Assembly: GCF_002161085.1 (NCBI RefSeq)
Contig: NZ_NFLU01000002.1
Coordinates: 233,187-297,186, forward strand
Source of the DNA: Flavonifractor sp. An112
GTDB lineage: Bacteria > Bacillota > Clostridia > Oscillospirales > Oscillospiraceae
DNA length: 64,000 nt
Direction: 5' to 3'
Part shown: positions 8,141 through 16,310 of the stretch, piece after piece
Numbering within the stretch: the stretch's first letter is position 1
Layout of the letters: every line of letters starts with the position of its first letter
Program-made: the position numbers and the translations under genes
Notes under the pieces: generated by a model
Told to the model about the DNA's origin: nothing
Seen by the model: the letters and a program-made list of their open reading frames with translations, nothing else
The model's database searches: none

Positions 8141-8806
8141 TTACAGATCCTGCAGGCGGTTGACGTCCTCGGTGCGGCCCAGGGCCACCACCGTGTCTCC
8201 CGCCTCCATAATGGTGCTGGGACCGGGGGTCACATTGAAGGCCTCCTGGCCCTTTTTCCGTACCGCAATGATGTTGACCTTATAGCGGGCCCGTACATTC
8301 AGTTCCGCCAGATTTTTTCCCAGCCAGTCCCGGGGCACGGTGGTCTCCACAATACCAAAATCTTCGCTGAGCTCAATAAAATTGAGGACATTGGAGCTGG
8401 ACAGGCCCTGGGCCAGCTTGACGCCCATCTCATGCTCGGGGAACACCACCCGGTCGGCGCCGATTTTCTCCAGCACTTTGCGGTGGACATGGCTCTGGGC
8501 TTTACAAATTACCTTACGCACGCCCAGTTCCTTCAGGTTCAGGGTGATGAGGGCGGAAGTACCCACATCCACGCCTACCGCCACCACGGCGCAGTCGTAG
8601 TTGCGTACGCCCAGGGCCCGGAGCACCGCCGGATCTCTGGCGTCGCCGGTAACGGCATGGGTGACCTTGTCGGCCACCTTCTGTACATTCTCCTCGGAGT
8701 CGTCCAGGGCCAGCACCTCGTGGCCCAGGGAGCTGAGCTCGGTGGCCACGGCGCTGCCAAACCGGCCCAGGCCGATGACAACGAAGGTTTTCATTCGGTT
8801 ACACAT
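8141..8806 (-). CDS. ktrA: K+ uptake regulatory subunit (TrkA/KtrA family)
   Basis: A 221-residue cytosolic protein with an N-terminal RCK/TrkA-N domain (FVVIGLGRFGSAVATELSSL, residues about 7-26) binding nucleotide, and a C-terminal RCK_C domain (residues about 140-220). It gates the KtrB channel encoded immediately upstream. Met5 (MKTFVVIGLG) is probably the true start; the listed ATG adds four residues. The gap to ktrB is 16 bases. RCK_C domains of this family often bind cyclic di-AMP, which is known for Ktr systems, but is not shown here. Confidence 0.92.
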   Translation of the reverse strand: MCNRMKTFVVIGLGRFGSAVATELSSLGHEVLALDDSEENVQKVADKVTHAVTGDARDPAVLRALGVRNYDCAVVAVGVDVGTSALITLNLKELGVRKVICKAQSHVHRKVLEKIGADRVVFPEHEMGVKLAQGLSSSNVLNFIELSEDFGIVETTVPRDWLGKNLAELNVRARYKVNIIAVRKKGQEAFNVTPGPSTIMEAGDTVVALGRTEDVNRLQDL

Positions 8807-8822
8807 CCTTCCAACCGGGTGG

Positions 8823-10223
8823 TTACCCGATCATCACATTCATTTCCGGATATTTGATCTTGGCCGTCCGGCCGCCGCGGGTGATAAAGGCAATGGAGAA
8901 GGAGAGCACACCCACCCGGCCCATATACATCAGCAGAATAATCAGAGACTGGGAAAACACACTCAGTCCCGGTGTGATACCAGTGGTCAGACCCACCGTA
9001 CCCATGGCGGAGGCTACTTCAAAGGCACAGTCCAGATAGGGCAAATTTTCCACCGTAGAGATCGTCATAGACCCCACCAGGAACAAAAACAGCATCACCA
9101 GCGCCAGCGTCATGGCGTTGAGTACCCGGCGGTAGGGAATGGTGCGGCCTCGGAAGGTGACCTGCTCCCGTCCTGCCAGTCCGGACCGGAGGGCCAGCAG
9201 CAGCACCGCCACAGTAGCCGTTTTCAGGCCGCCGGCAGTGGAGCCGGAGGAGCCGCCAATCAGCATCAGGATAGAAGAAAATGCCTTGCTGGTATCGCTG
9301 AGTCCTCCCTGTCCGATGGCGTCAAAGCCGGCGGTACGCAGGGTAATGGACTGGAAGATGGAGTTCATGATCTTCTCCCACAGAGGCATATTCCCCAGGG
9401 TGGCGGGATTGGAGTATTCCTCCACCAGGAAGAACAGCGCGCCGCCGATAATCAGCACTCCGGTAACGATAAGCACCATTTTGCTGTACACCGAAAGTTT
9501 GTGCCAGCAGCGCTTTTCCAGGATATCCTCCCACACAAAAAAGCCCAGGCCGCCCACTACAATGAGGGCTCCGATGGTGCCCAGCACCAACGGATTGTTC
9601 TGCAATCCGGCCAGGCTGCTGAATGCACCGAATTTTCCGCCCAGCAAATCGAAGCCGGCGTTACAGAAGGCGGAGATGGAATGGAAGATCCCCCGCCAGA
9701 TGCCGCCCAGGATACCAAAATGGGGGACCATGGCAATGCTCAGCAGCACCGCCCCTGTTCCCTCGATCAGGAAGGTACCCATCAGAGCGTGGCGCACCAT
9801 CCGTACCACACCATCCAGATCGTTCAGGTTCAGAGTGGATACCATAATAAGCCGCTCAGACAAGCCGATGCGGCGGCGCAGGGCAAAGGACACCAGGGTA
9901 ATCACCGTCATGAAGCCCAGGCCGCCCAACTGAATCATAAGGATAATCACCAGTTGGCCGAAGAAGGACCACTGGACCCAGGTATCCACTAGGATCAGGC
10001 CTGTGACGCAGGTGGACGAGGTGGCAGTGAACAACGCCGTAAAGAATCCGGCGCTCTGGCCGTCCCGGGATGCAATGGGCAGGGTGAGCAGCAAAGCACC
10101 CACCAAAATGATCACGGCAAAAGAGGCCGCCACGATCCGGGTAGCATTCAGGCTTCGGTTGCGGATAAACATATCCCGCAGCCAAAGAGCAAATCGTTTG
10201 ATCACAGCTGGGCCCTCCCCCAA
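8823..10223 (-). CDS. ktrB: K+ transporter membrane subunit (TrkH/KtrB family)
   Basis: A 466-residue polytopic membrane protein built from four M1-pore-M2 repeats. Filter-like loops with the conserved glycine are visible, for example ATSSTCVTGLILVD (first repeat) and SITLRTAGFDAIGQG (third). It forms the potassium-conducting dimer that the KtrA octamer gates. The N-terminus is basic (RFALWLRDMFIRNRSLNATR) before the first helix. Expression is preceded by a 230-base untranslated leader ending in a terminator-like hairpin, so the operon is likely controlled at the RNA level. Confidence 0.94.
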   Translation of the reverse strand: MGEGPAVIKRFALWLRDMFIRNRSLNATRIVAASFAVIILVGALLLTLPIASRDGQSAGFFTALFTATSSTCVTGLILVDTWVQWSFFGQLVIILMIQLGGLGFMTVITLVSFALRRRIGLSERLIMVSTLNLNDLDGVVRMVRHALMGTFLIEGTGAVLLSIAMVPHFGILGGIWRGIFHSISAFCNAGFDLLGGKFGAFSSLAGLQNNPLVLGTIGALIVVGGLGFFVWEDILEKRCWHKLSVYSKMVLIVTGVLIIGGALFFLVEEYSNPATLGNMPLWEKIMNSIFQSITLRTAGFDAIGQGGLSDTSKAFSSILMLIGGSSGSTAGGLKTATVAVLLLALRSGLAGREQVTFRGRTIPYRRVLNAMTLALVMLFLFLVGSMTISTVENLPYLDCAFEVASAMGTVGLTTGITPGLSVFSQSLIILLMYMGRVGVLSFSIAFITRGGRTAKIKYPEMNVMIG

Positions 10224-10262
10224 AAGTCGGCGCCCGCCGAACGGTCTGTTGGACGCAGAAAA

Positions 10263-10295
10263 GCATACCGAAGGAAGCTCATTCCTTCGGTATGC
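10263..10295 (-). terminator. Intrinsic terminator (attenuator) in the ktrB leader
   Basis: On the minus strand a 33-base hairpin (GCATACCGAAGGAA stem, loop TGAGC region, TTCCTTCGGTATGC) is followed by TTTTC. It lies downstream of the ktrB promoter and about 40 bases ahead of the start codon, so it can only act as an attenuator. Confidence 0.7.
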
Positions 10296-10450
10296 CCATT
10301 CTCTCTCCGACCGGAGCCCACCGATTTACCGGCTTCCAGGCTCCACCTGTTTGCAATAAAGCATACCTGATCCGCTGCACAGGGGTACATAGGTCGTTCC
10401 TCATCTTTCCATATTTTCCCGGGGAACACCCCCGTGGAATCATACAAAAG
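10296..10450 (-). promoter_or_regulatory. Structured leader of ktrBA, class not recognised
   Basis: About 155 bases of transcribed leader lie between the promoter and the attenuator. They contain several GC-rich pairing blocks (for example GGGGGTGTTCCCC at about 10415-10427). Potassium uptake operons in Firmicutes often carry a cyclic di-AMP (ydaO-yuaA) riboswitch. I looked for its conserved core and do not see it. The leader is therefore reported as a candidate cis-regulatory RNA of unknown class. Confidence 0.4.
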
Positions 10451-10457
10451 TAACTAT

Positions 10458-10486
10458 AGCATACCCTCCAAAGATATTCAAGTCAA
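10458..10486 (-). promoter_or_regulatory. ktrB promoter
   Basis: TTGACT (10486-10481), 17-bp spacer, TATGCT (10463-10458), reading toward ktrB. A good match to the sigma-A consensus. Transcription should begin near 10451, giving a leader of roughly 230 bases. Confidence 0.65.
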
Positions 10487-10617
10487 CGATTATTATACCC
10501 CCACCCTGAATTTCCTACCTTATGTATAAAAAGCCGGCGGGTCCAACCTCCTCCCCTCCTGCACATTTAACAGATTTCGCCAGTTATCAGCCTGTTTGGC
10601 ATTTCACAATGAAAGAG

Positions 10618-10647
10618 TTGAAATCCGAGTCAGATACAAGGTATAAT
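10618..10647 (+). promoter_or_regulatory. Promoter of the zinc-ribbon/SPFH operon
   Basis: TTGAAA (10618-10623), 18-bp spacer, TATAAT (10642-10647), facing the gene at 10710. The remainder of the 10.49-10.71 kb interval holds nothing else I can support. Confidence 0.6.
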
Positions 10648-10709
10648 CAGCTATACGCTTCACCAACGCCGGCCCTGTCCGGTATCCAGTTACGAAAGAG
10701 GGTCACGGT

Positions 10710-11882
10710 ATGCAGACAGAACATCAGGAAAAAGTGGACCGCCAGGTATGTGCCAACTGCGGCGGAACCATCAAATGGAACATCGCCAAGCAGCGTCTGG
10801 AGTGCTCCGCCTGCCGGACTCCCTACATAGCGGAGACTACCGTTCAACGGGTGGAGGAGCATGATTTTGAGGGATATGTCCAGCGGGAGGGTCAAAGAGT
10901 GTCCTTCCCTGACACCGCCATTATCGCCTGCGGTACCTGCGGCGCACAGATCGCTGTGGACGAGCACTGCACTGCCACGGTCTGTCCCATGTGCGGCTCC
11001 ACCCAGCTTTTGGAAAGCCGCCAGGAGGCCGGCGTTCCCCCCGACGGTGTAATTCCCTTCCGGGTGGATCGGGAAACCGCCCAGCAGAATTTTGCCAAGT
11101 GGGTCAAAAGCCGCTGGTTTGCCCCCAACCGTCTGAAACAGGCCTATCAGGCAGGCAAACTCCAGGGCATTTACCTTCCCTTCTGGACCTTTGACGCCCA
11201 GGTAACCAGTACATACTGGGGACAAGGCGGTAACACCCATACTGTTCGGGACAGCAAGGGCAACACCCGCACGGAAATTCACTGGCGGCCGGTAAGCGGT
11301 ACTGTGGGCGGCTTTTATGACGATTTGCAGGTATGCGCAACCATGAATTCAGCCAGCCAGGTGGTGGAAAAGGTCCTGCCCTACAATACCTGCGACAACA
11401 CCCTTCCTTTCTCCCCCAGCTATCTGTCCGGTTTTCTGGCGGAGCACTATGCCATCCCCGCCACCCAGGCGGTGGATACCGCCAAGGAACAGGTCCGCGC
11501 CAATCAGATCGAGCAGGCAGAAAACGACATCCGGTCCCGGGGCTTTACCCATGCCCGGGTCAGCAATATCAACATTGAATATCACAAGATCACCTATAAA
11601 CACGTGCTGCTGCCCGCCTGGTCCTCGGCCTTTGCCTATAATGGCAAGCAGTATATGTACATCATCAACGGTGAGAGCGGCAAAGTAGGCGGCCAGCGGC
11701 CCTACAGTATTCCCAAAATTGTAGCGGCGGTAGCCGCGGCAGCGGCAGCCATCACCGCCGCGGTAATTCTGCTTACCGGCGCAGCCGCTCCGCCCGCTCT
11801 TCAGGCGAAGGAAAACGCACAGCCTCAGGCTGTTGTCATCCAGGAGGATTCTCCCTGGACGGCCTGGGAGGACAATCTCTGA
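10710..11882 (+). CDS. Zinc-ribbon membrane protein, YdjG-like
   Basis: A 390-residue protein with two N-terminal zinc ribbons (CANCGGTI...CSAC and CGTCGAQ...CPMCGS), a central conserved domain with WFAPNRLKQAY and LQGIYLPFWTFDAQV, and one transmembrane helix near the C-terminus (IVAAVAAAAAAITAAVILL). The architecture resembles Bacillus subtilis YdjG, which works with the SPFH protein YdjI in membrane-stress recruitment of PspA-family proteins. The next gene, 24 bases downstream, is an SPFH protein, supporting that pairing. No PspA gene is present in the window. Function beyond this is not established. Confidence 0.75.
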   Translation: MQTEHQEKVDRQVCANCGGTIKWNIAKQRLECSACRTPYIAETTVQRVEEHDFEGYVQREGQRVSFPDTAIIACGTCGAQIAVDEHCTATVCPMCGSTQLLESRQEAGVPPDGVIPFRVDRETAQQNFAKWVKSRWFAPNRLKQAYQAGKLQGIYLPFWTFDAQVTSTYWGQGGNTHTVRDSKGNTRTEIHWRPVSGTVGGFYDDLQVCATMNSASQVVEKVLPYNTCDNTLPFSPSYLSGFLAEHYAIPATQAVDTAKEQVRANQIEQAENDIRSRGFTHARVSNINIEYHKITYKHVLLPAWSSAFAYNGKQYMYIINGESGKVGGQRPYSIPKIVAAVAAAAAAITAAVILLTGAAAPPALQAKENAQPQAVVIQEDSPWTAWEDNL

Positions 11883-11906
11883 GATATAGAAAGGACGGAA
11901 ACAGCC

Positions 11907-12968
11907 ATGGCATGGTTTGGTCAAGGAAAAGATACCATTGAATGGGAAGAATTCCGGGACGACGTACTCTTTTACAAGTGGCCCGCCAAGGAGATCAAGC
12001 GGGGCTCCCACCTTATTGTGCGGCCGGGACAGAAGGCCATTTTCTACTCCGACGGTATTGTAGGCGCAGTCTTTGAAAATCAGGGCAATTTTGATATCTA
12101 CACCGATATTGTGCCCTTCTTCTCCACCCTGAAGGGCTGGCTGTCCCTGCGGGGGGACTCCGGCCTGCGTGCGGAAGTCTACTTTGTCAACGCGAAGGAA
12201 CTGACTCTGCCCTGGGGCACCCGGCAGCGGATCATGATCCCCACGCCCGAGGTACCCAGCGGTATCCCCGTTGGATGCAACGGCAATCTGGTCATTGAGT
12301 TCCGGGACTACCAGACCTTTATCAACAAGGTGGCCGGAGTCAAAGCCACCTATTCTCTGGAGGATGTGGCCGACCGGATCATGGGCGAGCTCAACCCGGT
12401 GGTAGCCGAGGCCATCCTGGGCGGACAGCAGCAGATGGGGCTCAACGCGCTGGTGGGGCTTCAGCAGAACAGCCGGAAGCTGGGAAAAGCCATTCAGGAG
12501 GAGCTGGACAAAGAGCTCAGCGACTTTGGTCTGGGCGTGGCGGACGTCAATATCCTGGCCTTTAACTATCCGCCTGAGGTCCAAAAGATGGCGGAGAAGG
12601 TGGCCGCCCAGTCCTTCGTTACCGACATGGGCAAATATACCTCCGTCAGTATGGCCGACAGTATGTCCACCCCCGGCAGCGCTGGTTCGGCCGCCGCCTC
12701 TGGTATGGGAATGGCCATGGGAATGCAGATGGCCGCCCAGATGATGGGTCAGATGGGACAGATGACACAGCCCCAGGCCGCCCAGCCTCAGCAGGCCGCC
12801 TGTGTCTGTGCCTCCTGTGGCTATGCCAGCCCCACCCAGGTCAAATTCTGTCCTCAGTGCGGCAAGCCCATGGGCCAGCCTCAGCCGGCCGGCGACCGTT
12901 TCTGCCCCAACTGCCGTAAAATGGTGGCGGGCAAATTCTGTCCCGACTGCGGCACACCCACCGTGTAA
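11907..12968 (+). CDS. SPFH-domain protein with C-terminal zinc ribbons (YdjI-like)
   Basis: A 353-residue protein. Residues about 10-235 form an SPFH/band-7 like domain (RGSHLIVRPGQKAIFYSDG; VADVNILAFNYPPEVQKMAEKVAAQSF). A Met/Gln-rich linker (about 250-290) leads to two short zinc ribbons, CASCGYASPTQVKFCPQCG and CPNCRKMVAGKFCPDCG. Such proteins oligomerise at the membrane and scaffold stress responses. Together with the upstream zinc-ribbon protein it makes a two-gene operon ended by a strong terminator. Confidence 0.85.
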   Translation: MAWFGQGKDTIEWEEFRDDVLFYKWPAKEIKRGSHLIVRPGQKAIFYSDGIVGAVFENQGNFDIYTDIVPFFSTLKGWLSLRGDSGLRAEVYFVNAKELTLPWGTRQRIMIPTPEVPSGIPVGCNGNLVIEFRDYQTFINKVAGVKATYSLEDVADRIMGELNPVVAEAILGGQQQMGLNALVGLQQNSRKLGKAIQEELDKELSDFGLGVADVNILAFNYPPEVQKMAEKVAAQSFVTDMGKYTSVSMADSMSTPGSAGSAAASGMGMAMGMQMAAQMMGQMGQMTQPQAAQPQQAACVCASCGYASPTQVKFCPQCGKPMGQPQPAGDRFCPNCRKMVAGKFCPDCGTPTV

Positions 12969-13000
12969 TTCACCTCTATCTTTTTAGAAAAACAAGAAAA

Positions 13001-13033
13001 GGTGGCAGGCACAAAAGTGCCTGCCACCTTTTT
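13001..13033 (+). terminator. Terminator of the SPFH operon
   Basis: A perfect 11-bp stem GGTGGCAGGCA / TGCCTGCCACC (13001-13011, 13018-13028) followed by TTTTT and preceded by AAAA, so it could act on both strands. Confidence 0.85.
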
Positions 13034-13149
13034 GCTTTGCAAAAAGCCCGGATTATTTCGCTGTGCTCTCCGCACTCCTCAGTCTGTGCCACCGATCTCT
13101 TTCGCGCATAATATGTTGTGGGATCATTTCCCAGAAGGTGGTAACACGA

Positions 13150-13635
13150 ATGGGTGTTACAAATTCCAACAAGGTAATCAATACCGACCGCATTGCCTGC
13201 GACGGGTCGCTGCGTGTGAGTCTGACACTGACTGCCGCGCCGGATATTATCACCAATCCAACCGATATCGTGCTGATTCTGGATCGCTCCGGCAGTATGG
13301 CAGGCATACCACTGACCAATATGAAGCTGGGTGCAAAGACATTCATCGACATCATCGATGAGGCCACCGATAACACGCAAGACGGTCAAATCGGTTCCGG
13401 CAGCCGGATCGGCATCGTCAGCTTCTCCAATACCGCTGTGGCAAACACGCAGCTTATCACCTCGGTGGACACACTGAAAAGCGCAGTGGACAGCCTGACC
13501 GCCTCGGGCACTACCAATCATGCAGACGCCTTTACCAAGGCAATTCAGCTCTTTGATCCCGCCTCCAGCAATGCGAAGGTTATCGTAATGCCTTGGTCAG
13601 TCCCCCGTAGGTCTTTTTGCTTTCAGCCTTCTTGA
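13150..13635 (+). pseudogene. Truncated von Willebrand factor A-domain protein
   Basis: From the ATG at 13150 the frame encodes the first 145 or so residues of a VWA domain. The MIDAS motif D-x-S-x-S is intact (LILDRSGSMAG) and the central strands and helices follow (GIVSFSNTAVAN, SGTTNHADAFTKAIQL). After KVIVM (about 13588) the family would continue with a T-D-G strand, but here the frame runs 15 codons into the antisense of another gene and stops. No signal peptide or anchor remains. Base composition is lower in GC than neighbours. It reads as the stump of a larger secreted adhesin-like gene left by a deletion. Confidence 0.75.
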
Positions 13636-13789
13636 TTTCCTTCTCGGCAATCTGGAAGGTGGGGTTCTGCTTCATCAGATTCATCAAAGCCTTGTATTCG
13701 ACGGAGTTGGGGACACCGGCCTTTTTCAGAGTAGTCTTGGAAGCAATGATGGTGTTGTTCGCAAAATCGACAGTAAACAGGTTCTTCAT
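13580..13789 (-). pseudogene. Truncated small conserved protein of unknown function
   Basis: From ATG 13789 (ribosome site AGAAAGGAT seven bases upstream) a 69-residue lysine-rich protein is encoded (MKNLFTVDFANNTIIASKTT...). Its last codons and stop run across the breakpoint near 13588, where the sequence changes to the antisense of the VWA gene, so the natural C-terminus is missing. I do not recognise the family; its style resembles small proteins of integrative elements. An AT-rich upstream region supplies plausible promoters. Confidence 0.5.
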
Positions 13790-14120
13790 GGTAAATCCTT
13801 TCTGATGCTTTTGGCATCCTGCGTATTTCTTAGGTCGCCACCATTATTTTGTTTATGAGGTCTTGTTTCATCTCTCACTTTCTGACTGTATTATAATATC
13901 TAACCTATCCAATATAATGGGATAGGTTTAAAAGAATATCGCCTTGCTTTAAATTCTTTTTCCTTTTGGAATTGAAGCAAGATGCATGATGATGTATAGG
14001 CGTGTTGAAAGACAAAAAAACACGCTCAAAGATGTTCAATAAAGTCCCAACATCTTGTTTCCTGAACATCTGAGCGTGTATAATACCAATATCCACTTTT
14101 CTAATATCCACTTTTGGCAA
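13790..14120. other. AT-rich gene-free stretch with an imperfect inverted repeat
   Basis: No credible gene. An inverted repeat lies at about 14019-14080: ACACGCTCAAAGATGTTCA on one arm and TGAACATCTGAGCGTGT on the other, about 27 bases apart, with two extra bases in the first arm. A short direct repeat TATCCACTTTT follows at about 14090-14113. Together with the truncated genes at 13150-13789 this looks like debris of a mobile element, but I see no transposase. Confidence 0.4.
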
Positions 14121-14182
14121 TTTGGGAGGAAGCAGGCGGCGGTTGTATCCACTGTTTTATCCACTCCATCTGGAGCGGGAGC

Positions 14183-14219
14183 AAAAAAGAGAGGGAACCG
14201 GTTTCCCGATTCCCTCTCA
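14183..14219 (-). terminator. Rubrerythrin terminator
   Basis: On the minus strand the 9-bp stem GAGAGGGAA / TTCCCTCTC (14189-14219) is followed by six T residues (14188-14183). Confidence 0.85.
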
Positions 14220-14245
14220 AAAAGTACTTGATTATCCGATTTGGA

Positions 14246-14788
14246 TTAGCCGAAGTAACGCTTCAGCAGGCCCTCGAAAGCCTTGCCGTGACGGGCCTCG
14301 TCGCGAGCCATCTCGTGCACGGTGTCGTGGATGGCGTCCAGGTTGTGCTGCTTGGCCAGCTTAGCCAGGTCAGTCTTGCCCTGGGTAGCGCCGTTCTCGG
14401 CGTCCACACGCATCTCCAGGTTCTTCTTGGTGGAGTCGGTCACGACCTCGCCCAGCAGCTCAGCAAACTTAGCGGCGTGCTCAGCCTCTTCGTAGGCAGC
14501 CTTCTCCCAGTACAGGCCGATCTCGGGATAGCCCTCGCGGTGAGCCACACGGGCCATAGCCAGGTACATACCAACCTCAGAGCACTCGCCCTGGAAGTTT
14601 TCGCGCAGGCCCTGGATGATCTCCTCGGGAGCGCCCTTGGCCACGCCTACCACGTGCTCAGAAGCCCAGGTCTTGTCGCCGCCCTGGAGCACAAACTTCT
14701 CCTTGGGAGCCTTGCAGATGGGGCAGAAATCAGGGGCGGAATCCCCTTCGTGAACATAACCGCAAACAGAGCAGACCCACTTTTTCAT
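14246..14788 (-). CDS. Reverse rubrerythrin (N-terminal rubredoxin domain)
   Basis: A 180-residue protein. Residues 1-40 form a rubredoxin domain with two Cys pairs ([12 protein letters not shown] and FCPICKAP), placed before rather than after the ferritin-like domain, the reversed order known in clostridia. The four-helix domain carries the di-iron ligands ([32 protein letters not shown]). Reverse rubrerythrins reduce hydrogen peroxide, and in clostridia also oxygen, with electrons from NADH via partner reductases. It is monocistronic, with its own terminator, and a palindromic operator overlaps its start site, consistent with peroxide or iron control. Confidence 0.95.
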   Translation of the reverse strand: MKKWVCSVCGYVHEGDSAPDFCPICKAPKEKFVLQGGDKTWASEHVVGVAKGAPEEIIQGLRENFQGECSEVGMYLAMARVAHREGYPEIGLYWEKAAYEEAEHAAKFAELLGEVVTDSTKKNLEMRVDAENGATQGKTDLAKLAKQHNLDAIHDTVHEMARDEARHGKAFEGLLKRYFG

Positions 14789-14849
14789 GTGATTTTCCTC
14801 CTAATTTGTCATTCATTTTATTTCATTTCGGGTTAGCCGGAAGTGCTAA

Positions 14850-14905
14850 TCAGTAATGATTATCATTTCTGATATTAAGATAGCACAACTTAACTCTGCC
14901 GTCAA
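14850..14905 (-). promoter_or_regulatory. Rubrerythrin promoter with PerR/Fur-like operator
   Basis: On the minus strand TTGACG (14905-14900), 17-bp spacer, TATCTT (14882-14877). Immediately downstream is a 23-bp near-perfect palindrome (14850-14872) with core AATGATTATCATT (14855-14867), perfect over 13 bases. It resembles the Fur-superfamily 7-1-7 box. Its place across the start point fits repression, and rubrerythrins are PerR targets in clostridia. Which Fur-family protein binds cannot be decided. Confidence 0.7.
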
Positions 14906-14944
14906 GTGTTTTTTTCAAATTCAAAAAACTTTTTTTACTTCCTC

Positions 14945-15103
14945 TTACTTTCCATATTTCCGTCGATAACGGCGGTGTCCCAGGACCAGGATTAACACCC
15001 CTACCGCTACCAGGATTCCGCCCAGTACGATCTGAGTAATGATAGGACCATACATAAAAGACATCACATGGTCCATACTACTATTATAAAGATCAAGATC
15101 CAT
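14945..15103 (-). CDS. Small single-pass membrane protein (52 aa)
   Basis: A short gene encoding MDLDLYNSSMDHVMSFMYG, then one hydrophobic helix (about residues 20-42, IITQIVLGGILVAVGVLILVL), then a strongly basic tail (HRRYRRKYGK). The start ATG has a GGGGG ribosome site, and the gene begins 12 bases after the stop of the XRE regulator, so the two form an operon. The regulator also has a C-terminal membrane helix, suggesting they act together at the membrane. No family is recognised. Confidence 0.65.
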   Translation of the reverse strand: MDLDLYNSSMDHVMSFMYGPIITQIVLGGILVAVGVLILVLGHRRYRRKYGK

Positions 15104-15115
15104 ACTCTTATCCCC

Positions 15116-15487
15116 CTATGACAGGAATTCGGGTAACTTCATAAACTCCCACAAGCCACTCACCGCGGAAAGCTGCAGCACTCCCCGGATCAGCAAATAC
15201 GCACCCACTGCCAGCGGCAAAATCCCCAGCAGATACCATCTGGGTTCTCTCTTCTCAGGCGCCGCCTCTGTGGGCGGGCCCGGATTGGGCCTCTCTCCCA
15301 GCAGCAGCTGGTCCGTGGTAATCCCAAACAACCTGGCCAGTGCCACAATCTTATCCAGTTCCGGCTGGGCGGCATCACCTTCCCACTTGCTCACCGCCTG
15401 GCGGGACACTCCCAGCAGTTCGGCCAGTCTCTCCTGAGACAAGCCTGCGCACTTGCGGTAATTCAGAATCCGCTCTCCCAAGGTCAT
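15116..15487 (-). CDS. XRE-family regulator with C-terminal membrane helix
   Basis: A 123-residue protein with an N-terminal helix-turn-helix (LGERILNYRKCAGLSQERLAE then LLGVSRQAVSKWEGDAAQPE, residues 3-45), a Pro-rich linker and one hydrophobic helix near residues 85-108. Membrane-tethered XRE proteins are common in clostridia and usually regulate adjacent genes; here a 52-residue membrane protein follows. The 190 bases upstream (15488-15680) hold its promoter region, in which I see no confident site. Confidence 0.8.
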   Translation of the reverse strand: MTLGERILNYRKCAGLSQERLAELLGVSRQAVSKWEGDAAQPELDKIVALARLFGITTDQLLLGERPNPGPPTEAAPEKREPRWYLLGILPLAVGAYLLIRGVLQLSAVSGLWEFMKLPEFLS

Positions 15488-15680
15488 TCTTTCTCGCCAT
15501 CCTTTCTTCCGGCCTTACCGGACAGGTTCAGCCTATCAAACCATCCGGTTTTTCGCCATAAAGTTTGGCTTGAACTTCCGCAACCGCTGGTTGCCAAAGG
15601 GCTTTTCAAGCGAAATCATCATACCATAGCCGGCAGAACAGATTCAAGGGCTCCTTGGTAAAGATCCCGTATGTCAAAAA

Positions 15681-15711
15681 ACGGGCGCGCTGCATATTGC
15701 AGCGCGCCCGT
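15681..15711 (-). terminator. hsp20 terminator
   Basis: A 14-bp perfect stem, ACGGGCGCGCTGCA / TGCAGCGCGCCCGT with loop TAT, followed on the minus strand by TTTTTTG. The flanking T-run on the other strand makes it potentially bidirectional. Confidence 0.9.
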
Positions 15712-15724
15712 TTTTAATACTTGC

Positions 15725-16168
15725 TTACTCGATGGCAATGGTGTGGTTCACAGGCAGCTGCTGAGCCATCTTGGGCAGGGTGATCTTCAGAATGCCGTCC
15801 TCAAACTTAGCGGAGACATCCTTGGCTTCCACATGATCGCCCACATAGAAGCTGCGGCTGCACTGGCCCGCATAGCGCTCCCGGCGCAGATAACGGCCGT
15901 TCTTTTCCTCCTCATCCTTGTCCAGGCCCTTGGCCGCGCTGATCGTCAGACAACCATCCTTCAGTTCCAGCTGGACCTCATCCTTCTTAAAGCCCGGCAG
16001 ATCCACATCCAGCTCATAGGTATTCTCAGTCTCCCGCACATCGGTCTTCATCAGATTCTTGCCGTGCTTACCATAGAGCGGGTTGTGATCGGAAAAAACC
16101 GACATCCGGTCAAAGGGGTCCTGGAAAAACTCATCAAACAAATTCTCACCAAAAATGCTAGGTAACAT
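15725..16168 (-). CDS. Small heat-shock protein, Hsp20/alpha-crystallin family
   Basis: A 147-residue cytosolic chaperone that holds unfolding proteins. The alpha-crystallin domain spans about residues 40-140 (DVRETENTYELDVDLPGFKKDEV; RSFYVGDHVEAKDVSAKFEDGILKITLPK) with the conserved A-x-x-x-N/D-G-V/I-L signature seen as AKFEDGILKI. The C-terminal I-x-I/V anchor appears as HTIAIE. The gene is monocistronic with a 140-base leader and lies under a sigma-A promoter that overlaps a CIRCE element, so HrcA control is expected. Confidence 0.95.
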   Translation of the reverse strand: MLPSIFGENLFDEFFQDPFDRMSVFSDHNPLYGKHGKNLMKTDVRETENTYELDVDLPGFKKDEVQLELKDGCLTISAAKGLDKDEEEKNGRYLRRERYAGQCSRSFYVGDHVEAKDVSAKFEDGILKITLPKMAQQLPVNHTIAIE

Positions 16169-16310
16169 AAGTCATACCTCCATTCGTCTTCTGCGGCTCG
16201 TAGCTGGGGAGTGGGACCTCTCGGTGGCGAGCTTTTGTTACCTGCTTTGTTTTCTTGTAACCGTACCTTGGTCCGATTCCCTTTCGGTCCTCTTTCCTAA
16301 GCACAGCCTT

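Noticed and set aside
10296..10450. Cyclic di-AMP (ydaO-yuaA) riboswitch before ktrBA
   Set aside because: The conserved core blocks could not be found by eye; kept only as an unknown leader.
13905..14120. A 71-codon minus-strand frame in the AT-rich scar
   Set aside because: No good ribosome site, reads through the inverted repeat, and no recognisable motif.
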